From Linyphia triangularis (lineage: Eukaryota > Arthropoda > Arachnida > Araneae > Linyphiidae), in contig OZ021721.1 of assembly GCA_963978545.1 (NCBI GenBank), positions 35,451,348-35,515,347 on the forward strand: 64,000 nucleotides of DNA, given 5' to 3'. Of this stretch, positions 35,846-46,650 are shown piece after piece. A program made the position numbers and the translations under genes. The notes below the pieces were generated by a model. That model did not search any database. It was not told where the DNA came from and saw nothing but the letters and a program-made list of their open reading frames with translations. Positions within the stretch are counted from its first letter, which is position 1, and each line of letters starts with the position of its first letter.

Positions 35846-38099
35846 AGTAGTAAAACATCAAAAAAGAGGTTTTTTTTCTTCTTCAAAATTTGCATTCTTT
35901 AACGTCAATCCGGAAGCAGAAGATGACATCCCATTCTAATAAAATTTTATATGTACTTTAAGAACATCATTTGGCACCCTTTCCTTGCTGTACCGGACAG
36001 AAATCTGAAACTTTTCTTTAGAACATGGAACGGTGAGTCATCCTCATACTACGCTAGTATGACGGGTCCCATGGCCACCACTGGGCCGTATATAAAGTTT
36101 GAACATCGTTCCTTGCCTTATGCTAACATATGGGAAATTGAAAGTAAAAAGTTTCACTACACTATTTTTATAATGTGTGTGTATGTATTTATGGTGCTAA
36201 CTGATGCACCGTACTAGGTACAGAAACCTTGAGTATTCGCAAATGTTAGTTCATAAAGAATAGTTTTTCATTAAATAGTCAAATGCCACGTAAGTGATGT
36301 ATGATTGACAAAATGTGTAAGGCAGCTATCGATAACATTTACAACAGTCTACAGGAGTCTGTACAAATCAATTGATTTTCATAAAACTTTGTATACGCAT
36401 ATAGGAACCAAATCATTACAGAATAATTAAAATTTTCAAAAAGATTAAAATATTGTCCACTTTTGATTACTAAGTAAAATATTCGTTAATATTTGTGTAA
36501 AAATATTTAAATTGCAATACCAGTGATTTTTAGAAATATTTTTGTATTTAGCTAATTTTATTTGAGTAATCGACTGACATTTATCTAGAGATAAATTTTT
36601 ATTTATTTTATTACTCTCGGTATGCAGTCTATTATTACTCAGCAGATTGTAAAAAAGTTTTTTTTTTTTTTTTTTGTAGGTTGAGACCCATTGATGGGTC
36701 GTGAACCAGTTTTTTTATACGAGAGTCGTTTTTAAACCTGTGAGTTTTTCATATACTTAAAGTAGAAGTTAGAAGAAATACCAAAATGGGGGGGGGGGGG
36801 GGAATTTAATAAGCAGCGGCTGAGCGATAATTTTGTGACACGTCTATCAATACTAAATTGTTTTATCACAGTTCTTACCATTTTGTAACTAAAAAGCAAT
36901 TTAAAAATTACCATTGAATTATACGCTTTTTCAAACCATACAATAAGTGTGCATTACTTTTAAGAACTGGAGATATATTTAGTAATTTTAACTAATTTAA
37001 TTATTTTTAGTAATTAAAAATTAAGACATTTAATATTTTTTTTTTTAAATTACAATTTGAATTAAGTTATTTTATGGGTAATCCAAAGTAATGTTAAAAT
37101 CAATGAGGTAGTGAAAAAGTGGGTCGCCATTGTTCATCTTTCTAAAAAGGTGGGTCTTGATCTGTGAAGGACTGATTTGTAATACATATTTGAAAAGATA
37201 AACTGTAGGATCATTGCAATTTAAGAAGGGGGGGGGGGGGGGGGGGGGGCTTGATTTTTATTTTTGGGAACCAATCAGTGTCTAATTTCCTTATTAGTTG
37301 GCGGAATACTTGGTCAGGGCCAACTTTATTTGGATGGGCAACTTTTACCTCATCGAAATTAATTACAATTTTTTTTACGCATCCGACAATTGTATAATAT
37401 TTTCATTTCACGTATACTTTAAATTTTTTTTATTTCAGATTCAGTTTTTTTCATGTTTAAATTAATGTTGATCAGAAAGACAAATTGAAAACTTGTCCTC
37501 TTAAAAAATTATTAAAAATCCACTTTTAAAACTTTTTTTTTATTTTGTAATTTTTTAATTATCCGTTCTCAGTTGTTTCTATAAAACACTTATTATTTTT
37601 TAGATATATCACTATTTCTATTACTTATCAATCCACTGCTTGGAATCATTATTTTTCCTTTAAATAAAACAGCACGATCATTTTGCAAAACACTCCCATA
37701 AAATATAAAGAAGCAAAAATGCTGATGTTACAGTCAGCTGTATTTTGAATTATGACGCTTTCGAAGTGGCCTTGGCTCTGGCTATAATGAAAGAGATTCT
37801 AAGTGGATTTCTCCCGTTCAAATTTTAATACGTGTATTTTAAATAAAGAATATAACCATAGCTATTTCTAGTCATAATGGAACTGAAAAAAATTTCTGAC
37901 TAATATTTGTGAAATGAATACTTGATAGTAGACTTAATCAAGAAAAAACTACCGTTATAATGCGGAACTCTTTACTAGTAGCGGGGGTGGGTAAACCTAA
38001 CCTAAATTGAAGATGTGATTCGGTTAATTTTGCACACGCCTACTGCTCCACCCATTGTAGAGGCGCTGACATCGTTTTCTAGTTTCGGTTTAACTAGAT
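35846..38099. other. Intergenic DNA with G-runs, no gene supported
   Basis: Two long pure G runs occur, at 36,788-36,802 and 37,228-37,249. A 36,690-36,720 segment (GACCCATTGATGGGTCGTG) and GTGGGTCGCCATTG near 37,120 recall pieces of hAT (Charlie-type) elements. The 88-codon frame at 35,951-36,217 has no recognisable domain. Confidence 0.45.
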
Positions 38100-38177
38100 A
38101 GCGCCCTTAACTCGCAATTCGGTTAACGCGAACAATTTCAGCGGCCCCATCGACTTCGAGCTAACGGTGTTGGACTG
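38100..38177 (+). mobile_element. Right end of a Tigger/pogo-like element
   Basis: Runs from GGTTAACGCGAACAATTTC to a terminus GTGTTGGACTG followed by TA. It matches the second half of the MITE at 52,928-53,093 (AACAATTTCAGCGGCCCCAT). With 28,651-28,745 it may bracket one 9.5 kb element that has filled with insertions. Confidence 0.4.
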
Positions 38178-39014
38178 TATATTTCTTTTGGTATGTCAAC
38201 ATTATAAACTACTTTTCAGAGTTAAATAAATTTTAATCAAGCAAAAGTCGGGTCGAAAAGATTGTGTGTAAGTTGGCACAATCCAGATCAAACAAAATTT
38301 GTCAGATATGAGATTGAAGATCTTGCTGATAGATAAAAAAAATTGTGGATGAGAAAGTATTATCTGGAGAAAAAATGGATAATGAGTATTGTCTATAAAT
38401 GATATAAATTGACTCATGACATAGTTGACATTTAAAGAACTATCTCCGAGCAGAACGTATTGGCATTTACACTAGCAAAGATATGCATAACATTTAGGAA
38501 TCCACTCAGTCATATAAGCATGTTCAAAAAGATTAATTTGCTATGCGTCGTAGTAATAAGTATTTGGCAGCTTTTTCCAGTGATCTCGTAAATGTACTAA
38601 CAGATTCGATTTCTCTGTATTCTAGACGTTTCATAAACGTGAAGATCTTCTCTTAGTTCAGACAGTAGTTAGTGCTTGAGAGAGAATTTTTTTTTTTCAT
38701 TAAGTCGTTTCAAATGTTATGTAGCAGGGTGATGATAGTAATAACGTATGTTATAATAAAAAATATATATATTAAACCAAGTATTTACAACTCCTGTCTA
38801 ACCCTCTCATTTTGTGGTTAAAATGGCTTCCACACACTTAGATTTTTCATGACTATTGTTATACCTCGGTTCTGCCAATCTCACAACACTGTTACAAGGC
38901 TTTTGTTGCAATTTGATGTTTTCAACCAAAATTACTGCACTTGTTCCATGTTTGTTTAAAGGCAAAAATTAGATTGCTTAAACTTGAACCAAAAATGATT
39001 TTATATTTCTTTAA

Positions 39015-39273
39015 CCTGTTCAGGACCGTGATCGCGTATATGTGATCAGACGATTCTTCCCTCACGGCCCGCGATATCGTATTTGTGATCAGTGTTTCCG
39101 TGCCAGCCGGCCCATCATCACACAGACGTGATTTCAGATTGGAACGTTTTATTTGAATTTAACGGGGCAAAATGCTTAACGGGGAAAAATGCCCGGTCCC
39201 GTGCGTGCGTAGTCTCTTTGAGCGCGCGGGCCTGGGGAAGCGCTTCTTTCTCCTTTCGCCGGTCCTGAACAGG
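39015..39273 (+). mobile_element. TTAA-flanked MITE, piggyBac-like
   Basis: Perfect 14-bp inverted termini CCTGTTCAGGACCG and CGGTCCTGAACAGG lie directly inside TTAA on both sides (39,011-39,014 and 39,274-39,277). TTAA duplication is diagnostic for piggyBac and also used by Kolobok. The 259-bp interior is GC-rich compared with its surroundings and contains three GTGATC repeats; no gene. Confidence 0.85.
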
Positions 39274-39909
39274 TTAACAAAGTCCAAATTATATCTCCTT
39301 GGTGAAGAACTGTGAAGTCAAACGTATACCGTATTTTATAACTAACATCTCTTAAATTAGGAAGGTTTTTGTAACCAGAGGTCATCAACCTTATAAGATA
39401 ACAAGTGTTGATTTCTGACATTAAACTGTATATGTTAGGTATATCCGTTTGTAATAATTTCTCATTTCAATGTATCTAAGGCAATTAAATTCTTCCCAAT
39501 GAAGCACTTATTCTTAGGTGAAAGCATATCCCAATGTGCACAGAAGCAGGAATTTAGCGACATACAACCCAACATCATTCAAATATTATTAAATTGGATA
39601 TGCATAAGTGAAGAGAAAAAAAAATTAATGAAATAAGTTTCCACGCTTAAGGCCCAGTTTAAATTACAAATGTTACAGATAACAGCATTTTTAAATTACC
39701 TCAATCAACAAGAACATAATTCAATTGGTATAGAAGCGGCGTTTCTTTCATTGATAAATTTTCAATAATAGTCCTACAATAATTTTTTTTAACCACAACA
39801 ATAATTTTTCACCTTATTGAAGTAGTATTTAAAGTAAAATATTTTGTTGAGTTTATTCAATTATATTATAAGATTTTAAATGCCTTTCTTTTGAGTGAAT
39901 TTCATCAAA

Positions 39910-40244
39910 CAAGGTTCCCACTTAAATCACAGAAAGAAAATCAATGACTTTTAAGGACCTTTGAAAATTTGTTTTCAGGCATCATGTCTAGATATAAATT
40001 TTTAATTAAGTATATTCCACCAAAAAAGGTACAAGTTGGTGCATGAGTAACACAAATATGTCAGAATTCTGATACGATGCGGATAAGTGGCGCTCACGCG
40101 GGGATAGCAAGTCTGAGTTGTATTTTTATAAATTTTGCAGTTGGGCACACAACATCCACAAAAATTAAGGACCTCTAAGTATTTTCAAGGTCTTGAAAAC
40201 CAGTTCAAAAATATTAAGCACTTTTAATGACAGTGGGAACCCTG
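39910..40244 (+). mobile_element. Small hAT-like MITE
   Basis: The left end CAAGGTTCCCACT and the right end, read in reverse as CAGGGTTCCCACT, form inverted termini. Both are followed by TTAAGGACCT-type blocks in inverted orientation. No clear 8-bp duplication remains, suggesting an old copy. Confidence 0.55.
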
Positions 40245-40487
40245 TGCAATGACTTCTAATAATCTTCTGCACAGATCATTCAAGTACATAGTTGATTTAA
40301 ACAAATCAACAGCATATATATTTTGGGGAAGGGGGGGGGGGGAAGCAAAAATAAACCTGAGGATCAATAATTAATATAAATTTATTATTCAAAGGCTTTA
40401 TATAAGTAACAAAATGGATTTAATATAAATCAAATTACACTTTTATTTTACTAGGAGTTTCTTAAATAAAATATTTATAATTGACAA

Positions 40488-42352
40488 TGAATATTGGCTG
40501 ATTTTGTTGCTTTCTTTGGCTCTTGAATGTCTTGTTGCGAGTCAACCAAAAAATATTTGTGATTGATGTCATATTTAAAATGAACATACAAACACAAACC
40601 TTTTTTTAGTCAGTCTTGAAATTTCACAGGATGATTTGCCAACAGCCAGCTTAGTATCCTCTTCTTGGAATAGGATAACATACATTATTACAAGACAAAA
40701 TTACTTTTAACACACCACCTATAAATCAGAATAATTCTGTTAAATAACAGCAAAACATGAATTAAAAAATATACATATTGGACTAAATATGTATATCATA
40801 CCAAATTAACAGCATACTTACATGTAAGGTAACAGAGTTAAATAAACATAAATGCCTTAAAATGTGAATATTAGTTGATAATGTTGCTTTCTTTGGCTCT
40901 TGTATGTCTTGCCGTGAGTCAACTGAAAAATATTTGTGATTGATGTCATTTTTAAAATGAACATACAAACACAAGCCCTTTTCAGTCAAAATTCACAGGA
41001 TTACTTGCCAACCCTCTTCCCCGTTAATGCCCTCTTCTTGAAATAGGACAACCCATATTATACAAGATAAAAATATTTTTAACATACAACTTATGCATTA
41101 GAATAATTCAGTAAAATAACGTTATTTTAATGTTAAATTATATTCTTTTTAATAGTTTATTAATTATTTTAGTATTAGTTATTAATAATCTTTCAGTTAA
41201 TATAATTAGTTAAATAATATTCATTTTAATATTATATTATTTTAGTATTAGTTATTAATATAATCTTTTAGTTAATATAATTAGTTAAATAATACTATTT
41301 TTAATATTAGCTATTAGTACTATTATTTAAAATTAGTTAGTAATAATCTTTCTGTTAATATAATTAGTTAAATAATATTCTTTTTAGTATTAGCACTATT
41401 TTTTTAGTATTAGTTATTAATAATCTTTCAGTTAATATAATTAGTTAAATAATATTATTTTTAATATTATATTATTTTAGTATTAGCTATTAGTACTACT
41501 ACTTTAATATTAGTTATTAAAAAATTTTCTGTTAATATAATTAGTTAAATAATATTCTTTTTAGTATTAGCACTATTTTTTTAGTATTAGTTATTAATAA
41601 TCTTTCAGTTAATATAATTAGTTAAATAATATCCTTTTTAGTATTAGCACTATTATTTTAGTTTTAGTTATTAATAATCTTCCAGTTAATATAATTAGTT
41701 AAATAACATTCTTTTTAATATTATATTATTTTAGTATTAGATATTAGTACTATTACTTTAGTATTAGTTATTAATAATTTTTCAGTTAATATAATTAGTT
41801 AAATAATATTCTTCTTAGTATAATTATTTTAGTTTTAGATATTAGTATTATTAATTTAGTATTATCTATTAGTACTATTATTTAGTATTAGTCGTATTAT
41901 TTTAGTATTAGTTATAAATTTTCATTCAGTTAAATAATATTCTTTCTTAGTCAGTCTGAAACTTCAGAAAAAGATTTGTTAACTACCAGCTTAATGCCCC
42001 TTTCTTGGCACAGGACAATGCATATTATAAAAGATAAAGTGACTTTTAACAAACAACTTATAAATTAGAACAATTCACTTAAATAACATTATTTTTAGTA
42101 TTTTATTAATTATTAGTACTATTATTTTGTAGTTATTAATATTTTTTCATTCAGTTAAATATAAGTTTTTAATCTGAAACTCTACAGGATAACTTGCCAA
42201 CTTTATTATCCACTTATTGGCATAGGATAAGACAAAATTACTTTTGACACACCACTTATAAATTTAGTTAAATAATAGCAAAACATGAATTAAAATATAT
42301 ATTGGAGTAAATACATATATCATATCAGATGAACAGCATGATTGCATGTAAA
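40488..42352 (-). repeat. About 379-bp repeats copied from the 3' end of the MULE gene region
   Basis: Two long units start at about 40,488 and 40,867 (TTGCTTTCTTTGGCTCTTG blocks 379 bp apart). Shorter related pieces occur at about 41,940-42,085 and 42,165-42,352, the last running straight into the stop codon of the second ULP1 domain. AAATGCC.TAAAAT.... near 40,850 also resembles coding DNA at 42,400. A simpler AT-rich array built on AGTTAATATAATTAGTTAAA with 60-110 bp spacing fills about 41,130-41,930. The gene's 3' end seems to have been tandemly duplicated and then diverged. Confidence 0.65.
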
Positions 42353-42941
42353 TTAATACAAGTCAAAATTACATTCACCTTTAGTAATGCAGTCAAATAT
42401 AAATGCCCTAAAATTCTGCGTGTTGAAATCACTAGTTAAAGGACCATTCTTTAGTTTCTGAAACACATAAAAACATGTAAAAACACCACAATTAAAATCA
42501 TCAGTTTGGATAACATGGGGTGGAATTAAAGGGTGAAAACCATTAGAAGGATTTATTTCATTTAGCACTAGGCACCAATTACTCAATAGTTTGGAAGTTA
42601 GTTTACATGGGGCCTGATGTAATGGGTCTAAAAATTCCAACACTGCATTTTGCACATCAGCTATAATTAGCATCCAATGACAATTTACATTGAAAGGAAT
42701 AAATATCAGTCGTGAACTCTTGAACTCTTCCAGCTGAGAATAAGTAAAGCAATTTTTACTTCGTAAAAGACGCATTGAATCTACACATGTAAATGATTGA
42801 GTCATTAAAATTTTCAGATATTTTGAAAATAAAAGCATCAATAATAGTATCATAGAGGAATCCTTTTTTAAATTGGTTTGAAACTGACTGATAAGTTAAT
42901 TCTTGTTTTTGTGTGATTGAAGTGTCTAAGGATTTCAACAT
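42353..42941 (-). pseudogene. Second ULP1-type (C48) protease-like domain of the MULE
   Basis: Two overlapping frames (42,756-42,941 and 42,353-42,853) give one domain with a frameshift around 42,800. The first has GFLYDTIIDAFIF, aligning with GWLYDDVINFYFQ of the preceding domain. The second holds a complete papain-like triad: His in NCHWML (residue 59 of the 166-residue frame), Asp in LEFLDPL (76), oxyanion Gln (116) and nucleophile Cys in DDFNCGVF (122). ULP1/SENP enzymes cut SUMO or related ubiquitin-like proteins. In the element it could act on the host SUMO system or process the long product; that is inference. Confidence 0.75.
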
Positions 42942-42959
42942 GTAAGAAGTTATTGACCT

Positions 42960-44267
42960 TCAACAAACCCACTGAAATATCTTTACTATCACTAATTGGT
43001 AATACTTACTTTTATTTCGGGCCATACTTGGAGATATTTCCTCCACAAACATTGAGCTTGTTAAAGTATCATAGATGTATTTTCGAAATTCAAATTTATC
43101 AAATGTTTTTAAACTCAGGTTATAAAGTAGTTGATGAGCATAATAGCAAATGAATACACCACAACTAATTGTATTGTATCCTGTTGCAAACAATGAATAG
43201 GGCTGCAAACGTGCAAGCTAAGGTTCAGGTTATTTGCTAAATTTGTTAATAAAGGTTGATATGTATTTTTACACACACTACTATTTGGATCCAAAAAGTA
43301 AAGTACTTCCTCTTCTTTATTTATGACAATTAAAACCCAGTGGTTCTCAACAAGAACAGGAAGCAACACCTTAGTAGTTGCAAATATATCAATTGAGTAA
43401 GCTCCATTGGATATTAGTAACTGCGTAACACAAGCTTTTTCAAAACAAAACTCTGTACTGTTTAAATATAAATTTTGAAAATAAAAATTGATGACATCAT
43501 CGTACAACCATCCTTTTATAAAATCAGGGTTCATAGATTTTAATTCCCTTTCTTCATTTTCATCAATGCATGGATCTAAGGATTTCAAACCAATATAACA
43601 AACAGACTTACTTTTTAAAGAACTGCCTTGCAAGTCTTGTGAAAACGAATAATTGTAGCCAACCTTTATGCGCTTTTGTGGAGGAATATTTAAAATGCTA
43701 GAATCATTTTTAAATGAATTCTTACCATTATTAAATTTCCTTTTTAAGGATTGTCCTTTTTTGCATCTATTGCTTGTTTTAAACAAATTTTTCTGACATT
43801 GAAGCTTCTGATTAGGAGGTACTTTAGAAAAAGAGTCAACAAGATTAAGTTCTTTGCTAATATTGGAATTGATTACACCACGACAGCCTGAAACTAAAGT
43901 ATTTAAGGATGACATGACATTTTTTAACATAGACTCCTCTAAATTTGGATGCTCAATCAAGTCTAACAACTTGAAAGTTAATTTTTTGCAAGCTGTTTGA
44001 ATTCTCTGTTGTCGTTGCTCATTGGAATGAGGAGTGTTAACACTAAAAGTGGGATTTGCATCTTTACACTGCAGAGGTGAATTAGGTTTAATATCTTCAG
44101 TTAATTCTGGTTCAAAATCGTCAGTGTGATATGTAACGTTACTCTGACAGTTAAGAAAAGAGTGAACTTTGTGAATATGTTTACACAAGTTGTTGCTGTC
44201 AATATCAGGGCAGGTACAGTGATACAAATGACTGCATAAAGACGCACAACAAACCTGAACACATTTA
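42960..44267 (-). pseudogene. SWIM zinc finger, linker and first ULP1-type domain of the MULE
   Basis: The frame 43,115-44,302 begins with a SWIM finger (CTC at residues 29-31, then CKH at 40-42), the usual C-terminal partner of a MULE transposase. A 190-residue Ser/Asn/Lys-rich linker follows, then a C48 domain: GWLYDDVINFYF at 264-275, catalytic His in ENHWVL (321) and Asp in YFLDPN (338), then QQD. The nucleophile motif SCGVFICYY is found only in the overlapping frame 42,960-43,208, so a frameshift lies just before it, near 43,165. The domain is therefore inactive as it stands. Upstream, a T8 run (minus strand) at 44,267-44,274 separates it from the transposase frame; one base fewer would join them. 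Confidence 0.75.
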
Positions 44268-45935
44268 AAAAAAACAGAAATCTGTTGAAGTACATGTTTC
44301 ATTCATCCTTGTAACAATGTAATTCTTATGTTTTGTTGTCTGTGAAAGAACACTCCACGAATTGTGATCACAACTAGTTACATCTTCATCTGAAATTCGC
44401 CTTCCTTTGTCATGTTTGTTTTTGTTTTTTGAATCTGCTTTCAAAGGAACACCAGCAATACGTACCTTATATGTATGCTGTAGAAAACGATCTTTTTCCA
44501 TTTTAAATAATACTTCGAGAAGACTGTCGATGCGGCGGTTAAACCGCCTTTCAAAGTAAACAGTCTTTAGCTGATTATGGAACGATTCACAGTAATTGTT
44601 TGTATCAGCGGATGCATGTGGAAACGTTCGGTAACATCCTGCCCATTTTGTAACCCTTTCAAAATAATTTTTAATGAAATAAAGTATGAAGCTTTGGGTT
44701 TGGGGGGAATAATATTCCAGAAGTTCTCCAAGAAGTTTATAGAATACCGGATATGACTTTTCATTTAGACACTTCGTTAAGAGTTCTTCGATTTTACTTC
44801 TAAGTTCGGGGCAGGATACCCTCGTGCTTAACTGCTTTCCCCATGTTTTGGAGAGATGCCACTTGCATAGTAAATGCTTTACTGTCGAGCCAAATACAGC
44901 CACAAAAGCTCGCCAAGTCACAGCATCATCATCAGTCATGATACAATGTATGTTTAAATTAAGACACCTGGCTTTTAAGCTTTTAAATAAACATGTAACT
45001 ACTTCTAAATTGTGCAAGTTTGTTATAAAATGATCAACAGCATACCCTTCTTTTAGTTCATCAGAAATAATGACATTAATTAAGTAGAAATCATATTGAT
45101 TAGTATGATGGGTAGCATCAATGAAAAGAACCCTGTGGTTTGAATTTAACATAATTTCCTGTTGCTCTTTAGTTTGAATTCCCAAGGCAAATAACGAATC
45201 ACAATAAGGCAAATTATCCAAATCTGTAGGGCCAATTTCAGTTCCAGAATTTTGCTTCTTAAAAATCAAAACAGGATTATATTTCTCCCTGGTTAGTTTA
45301 TCTACCATAGCAGAAACAGAAGTAATATCAACATTAGGACGAAGAGCATTTTTGGATCTGTTTTTATAGGCCTGAAGCAAACTTCGGTTTACAAAATATT
45401 CTTTTCGGACAGGAATCATACCTCTACTGTCTCTGTCACCCAAGCCATCCCTTAAATTTTCCTGAATCTTTGATATATGCACTGATAAAGCCAGCTGAGC
45501 TTTTATATAATCACGCACACTGAGCTTTAAAGGATGAAATCGAATGTTTGCCATTCCAACATAGTGGTTATGATTAGGATAGTAAGTAACATTTACTAAG
45601 CCATCTTCTTCACAAGCAGAAATCTTAACTGGACATTTGAAGTGAGTAGGTATAGTGCCTTTACTATTTTTGCAGGAAACACATTTCTGAGAATTTACAC
45701 TTCGATTAGATACATTAAATTGGCAGCAATAATAATGATATACCTTTGAGCCTTTAACCTTACTCCCTGTTAACTTTTTAAAGGTACAAAATGTTGTTGT
45801 GCCTTCCAATTCAAGCCAATCTTGTACACTCTTCATTGAATCAAATGAAAGCATCCTTAGATTAGTTAGGTTATTATTGTTTAGCATATGTTTCTGTAAA
45901 TTGCCAATACAATGAAAAGCTTCCCCGCAACTTAC
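44265..45935 (-). pseudogene. MULE (Mutator-like) transposase
   Basis: The frame from ATG at 45,887 is 540 codons. Residues 34-110 hold a WRKY/GCM1-like zinc finger with clustered Cys and a final HNH (106-108), as in FLYWCH/FAR1-type DNA-binding ends of MULE proteins. The catalytic core has Asp in LFIDATHH (257), Asp in IMTDDD (319), the MULE CxxH insertion (LCKWH, C341/H344), and Glu in NYCESFHN (434). These match the MULE DDE order and spacing. The frame is open upstream of the ATG to about 45,940, reading CGEAFHCIGNLQKH, which looks like the end of a fourth zinc finger continuous with the finger gene upstream. It cuts and joins DNA at the GGAACGG termini by inference. Intact within itself but separated from its neighbours by 1-bp shifts. 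Confidence 0.88.
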
Positions 45936-46412
45936 TTTTTTCGGTGACTAATTTTTAAGTCACTTTGTGGTACATGACATGAAATAGTTTTAATAGCATT
46001 AGTACAACTTTTGACATGACGACTATAAAATGGTTGAGTTTTGTATTCTTTTTGGCAAAATTCGCATTGCTTTGGATATTTGCTAGGTTTAGTTTTGAAA
46101 CCTATAGCTTTCAATTTAACTACATTTTGTACATTTAAATCTTTTGCAATTCCACATAGCTGATCATGGCTTAAGAATTCATCTTCTGTTAAATAAGAAT
46201 TTGAACACAGATCACACTGACTTGGATATGCAAGAACACGTTTACAATCTTTAAGATGACGGCTAAATGAAGACTGTTTGGAATAAGTTCTATGACAAAT
46301 ATCACACTGCCTAGGATAAATAATTTTCCCAGGCCCACCTCCTGTTATATGTGAAACTACTGCCAAAGAAGAGCAAGCATCATTCAAAACTGTACTGGCA
46401 ACTAGAAAACAG
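45932..46412 (-). pseudogene. C2HC zinc-finger module of the MULE
   Basis: A 173-codon frame (to 46,453) contains three fingers of the form C-x2-C-x12-H-x3-C: C50/C53/H66/C70, C80/C83/H96/C100 and C130/C133/H146/C150, each preceded by YP.QC. A likely fourth, lacking its first part, continues in the transposase frame. The A6 run (minus strand) at 45,936-45,941 is where the two frames separate; one extra A would join them. The first about 40 residues have no zinc-finger features and may be read out of the original frame. Fingers like these bind nucleic acid and could recognise the element ends. Confidence 0.75.
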
Positions 46413-46650
46413 TTAAGAAACATTGGTAGGTAGTTCCAAAGAACTATAAGCATCTGATACAGAAGCTGACTGAATTTGTTTAGAAATTTTCAACATTAAA
46501 GGCTGTATAGCTGAAACTTTCCAAAAGTGGAAAACACGTAGGCCAGTTCTTCCAAAGAATGACAACCAGAACCTTCCAAACCTAGAGAAAGAGAGCTGTT
46601 TGAACAGGCAAAACAGAAACTTTCCAAACAGTGAAAGCAGGAGTCGTCCA
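46413..46650 (-). pseudogene. Linker segment of the MULE gene, cut by a hAT insertion
   Basis: After conceptual removal of the hAT at 46,651-49,129, the reading frame of the proline-rich region continues here for about 75 codons to a TAA at 46,413-46,415. The translation is unusually Leu/Phe-rich, then becomes ordinary (QSASVSDAYSSLELP). A different frame gives a Ser/Pro/Val-rich product more like the upstream region, so the original frame probably shifted. No domain is recognisable. Confidence 0.45.

Noticed and set aside
42969..43010. Canonical-looking 38-bp intron (GTAAGTAT...TTTCAG, minus strand) between the two ULP1 domains
   Set aside because: Too short for normal splicing, and joining the sides does not lead into the frame of the second domain. 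Similar short candidates near 45,935 and 44,265 also fail to keep frame.
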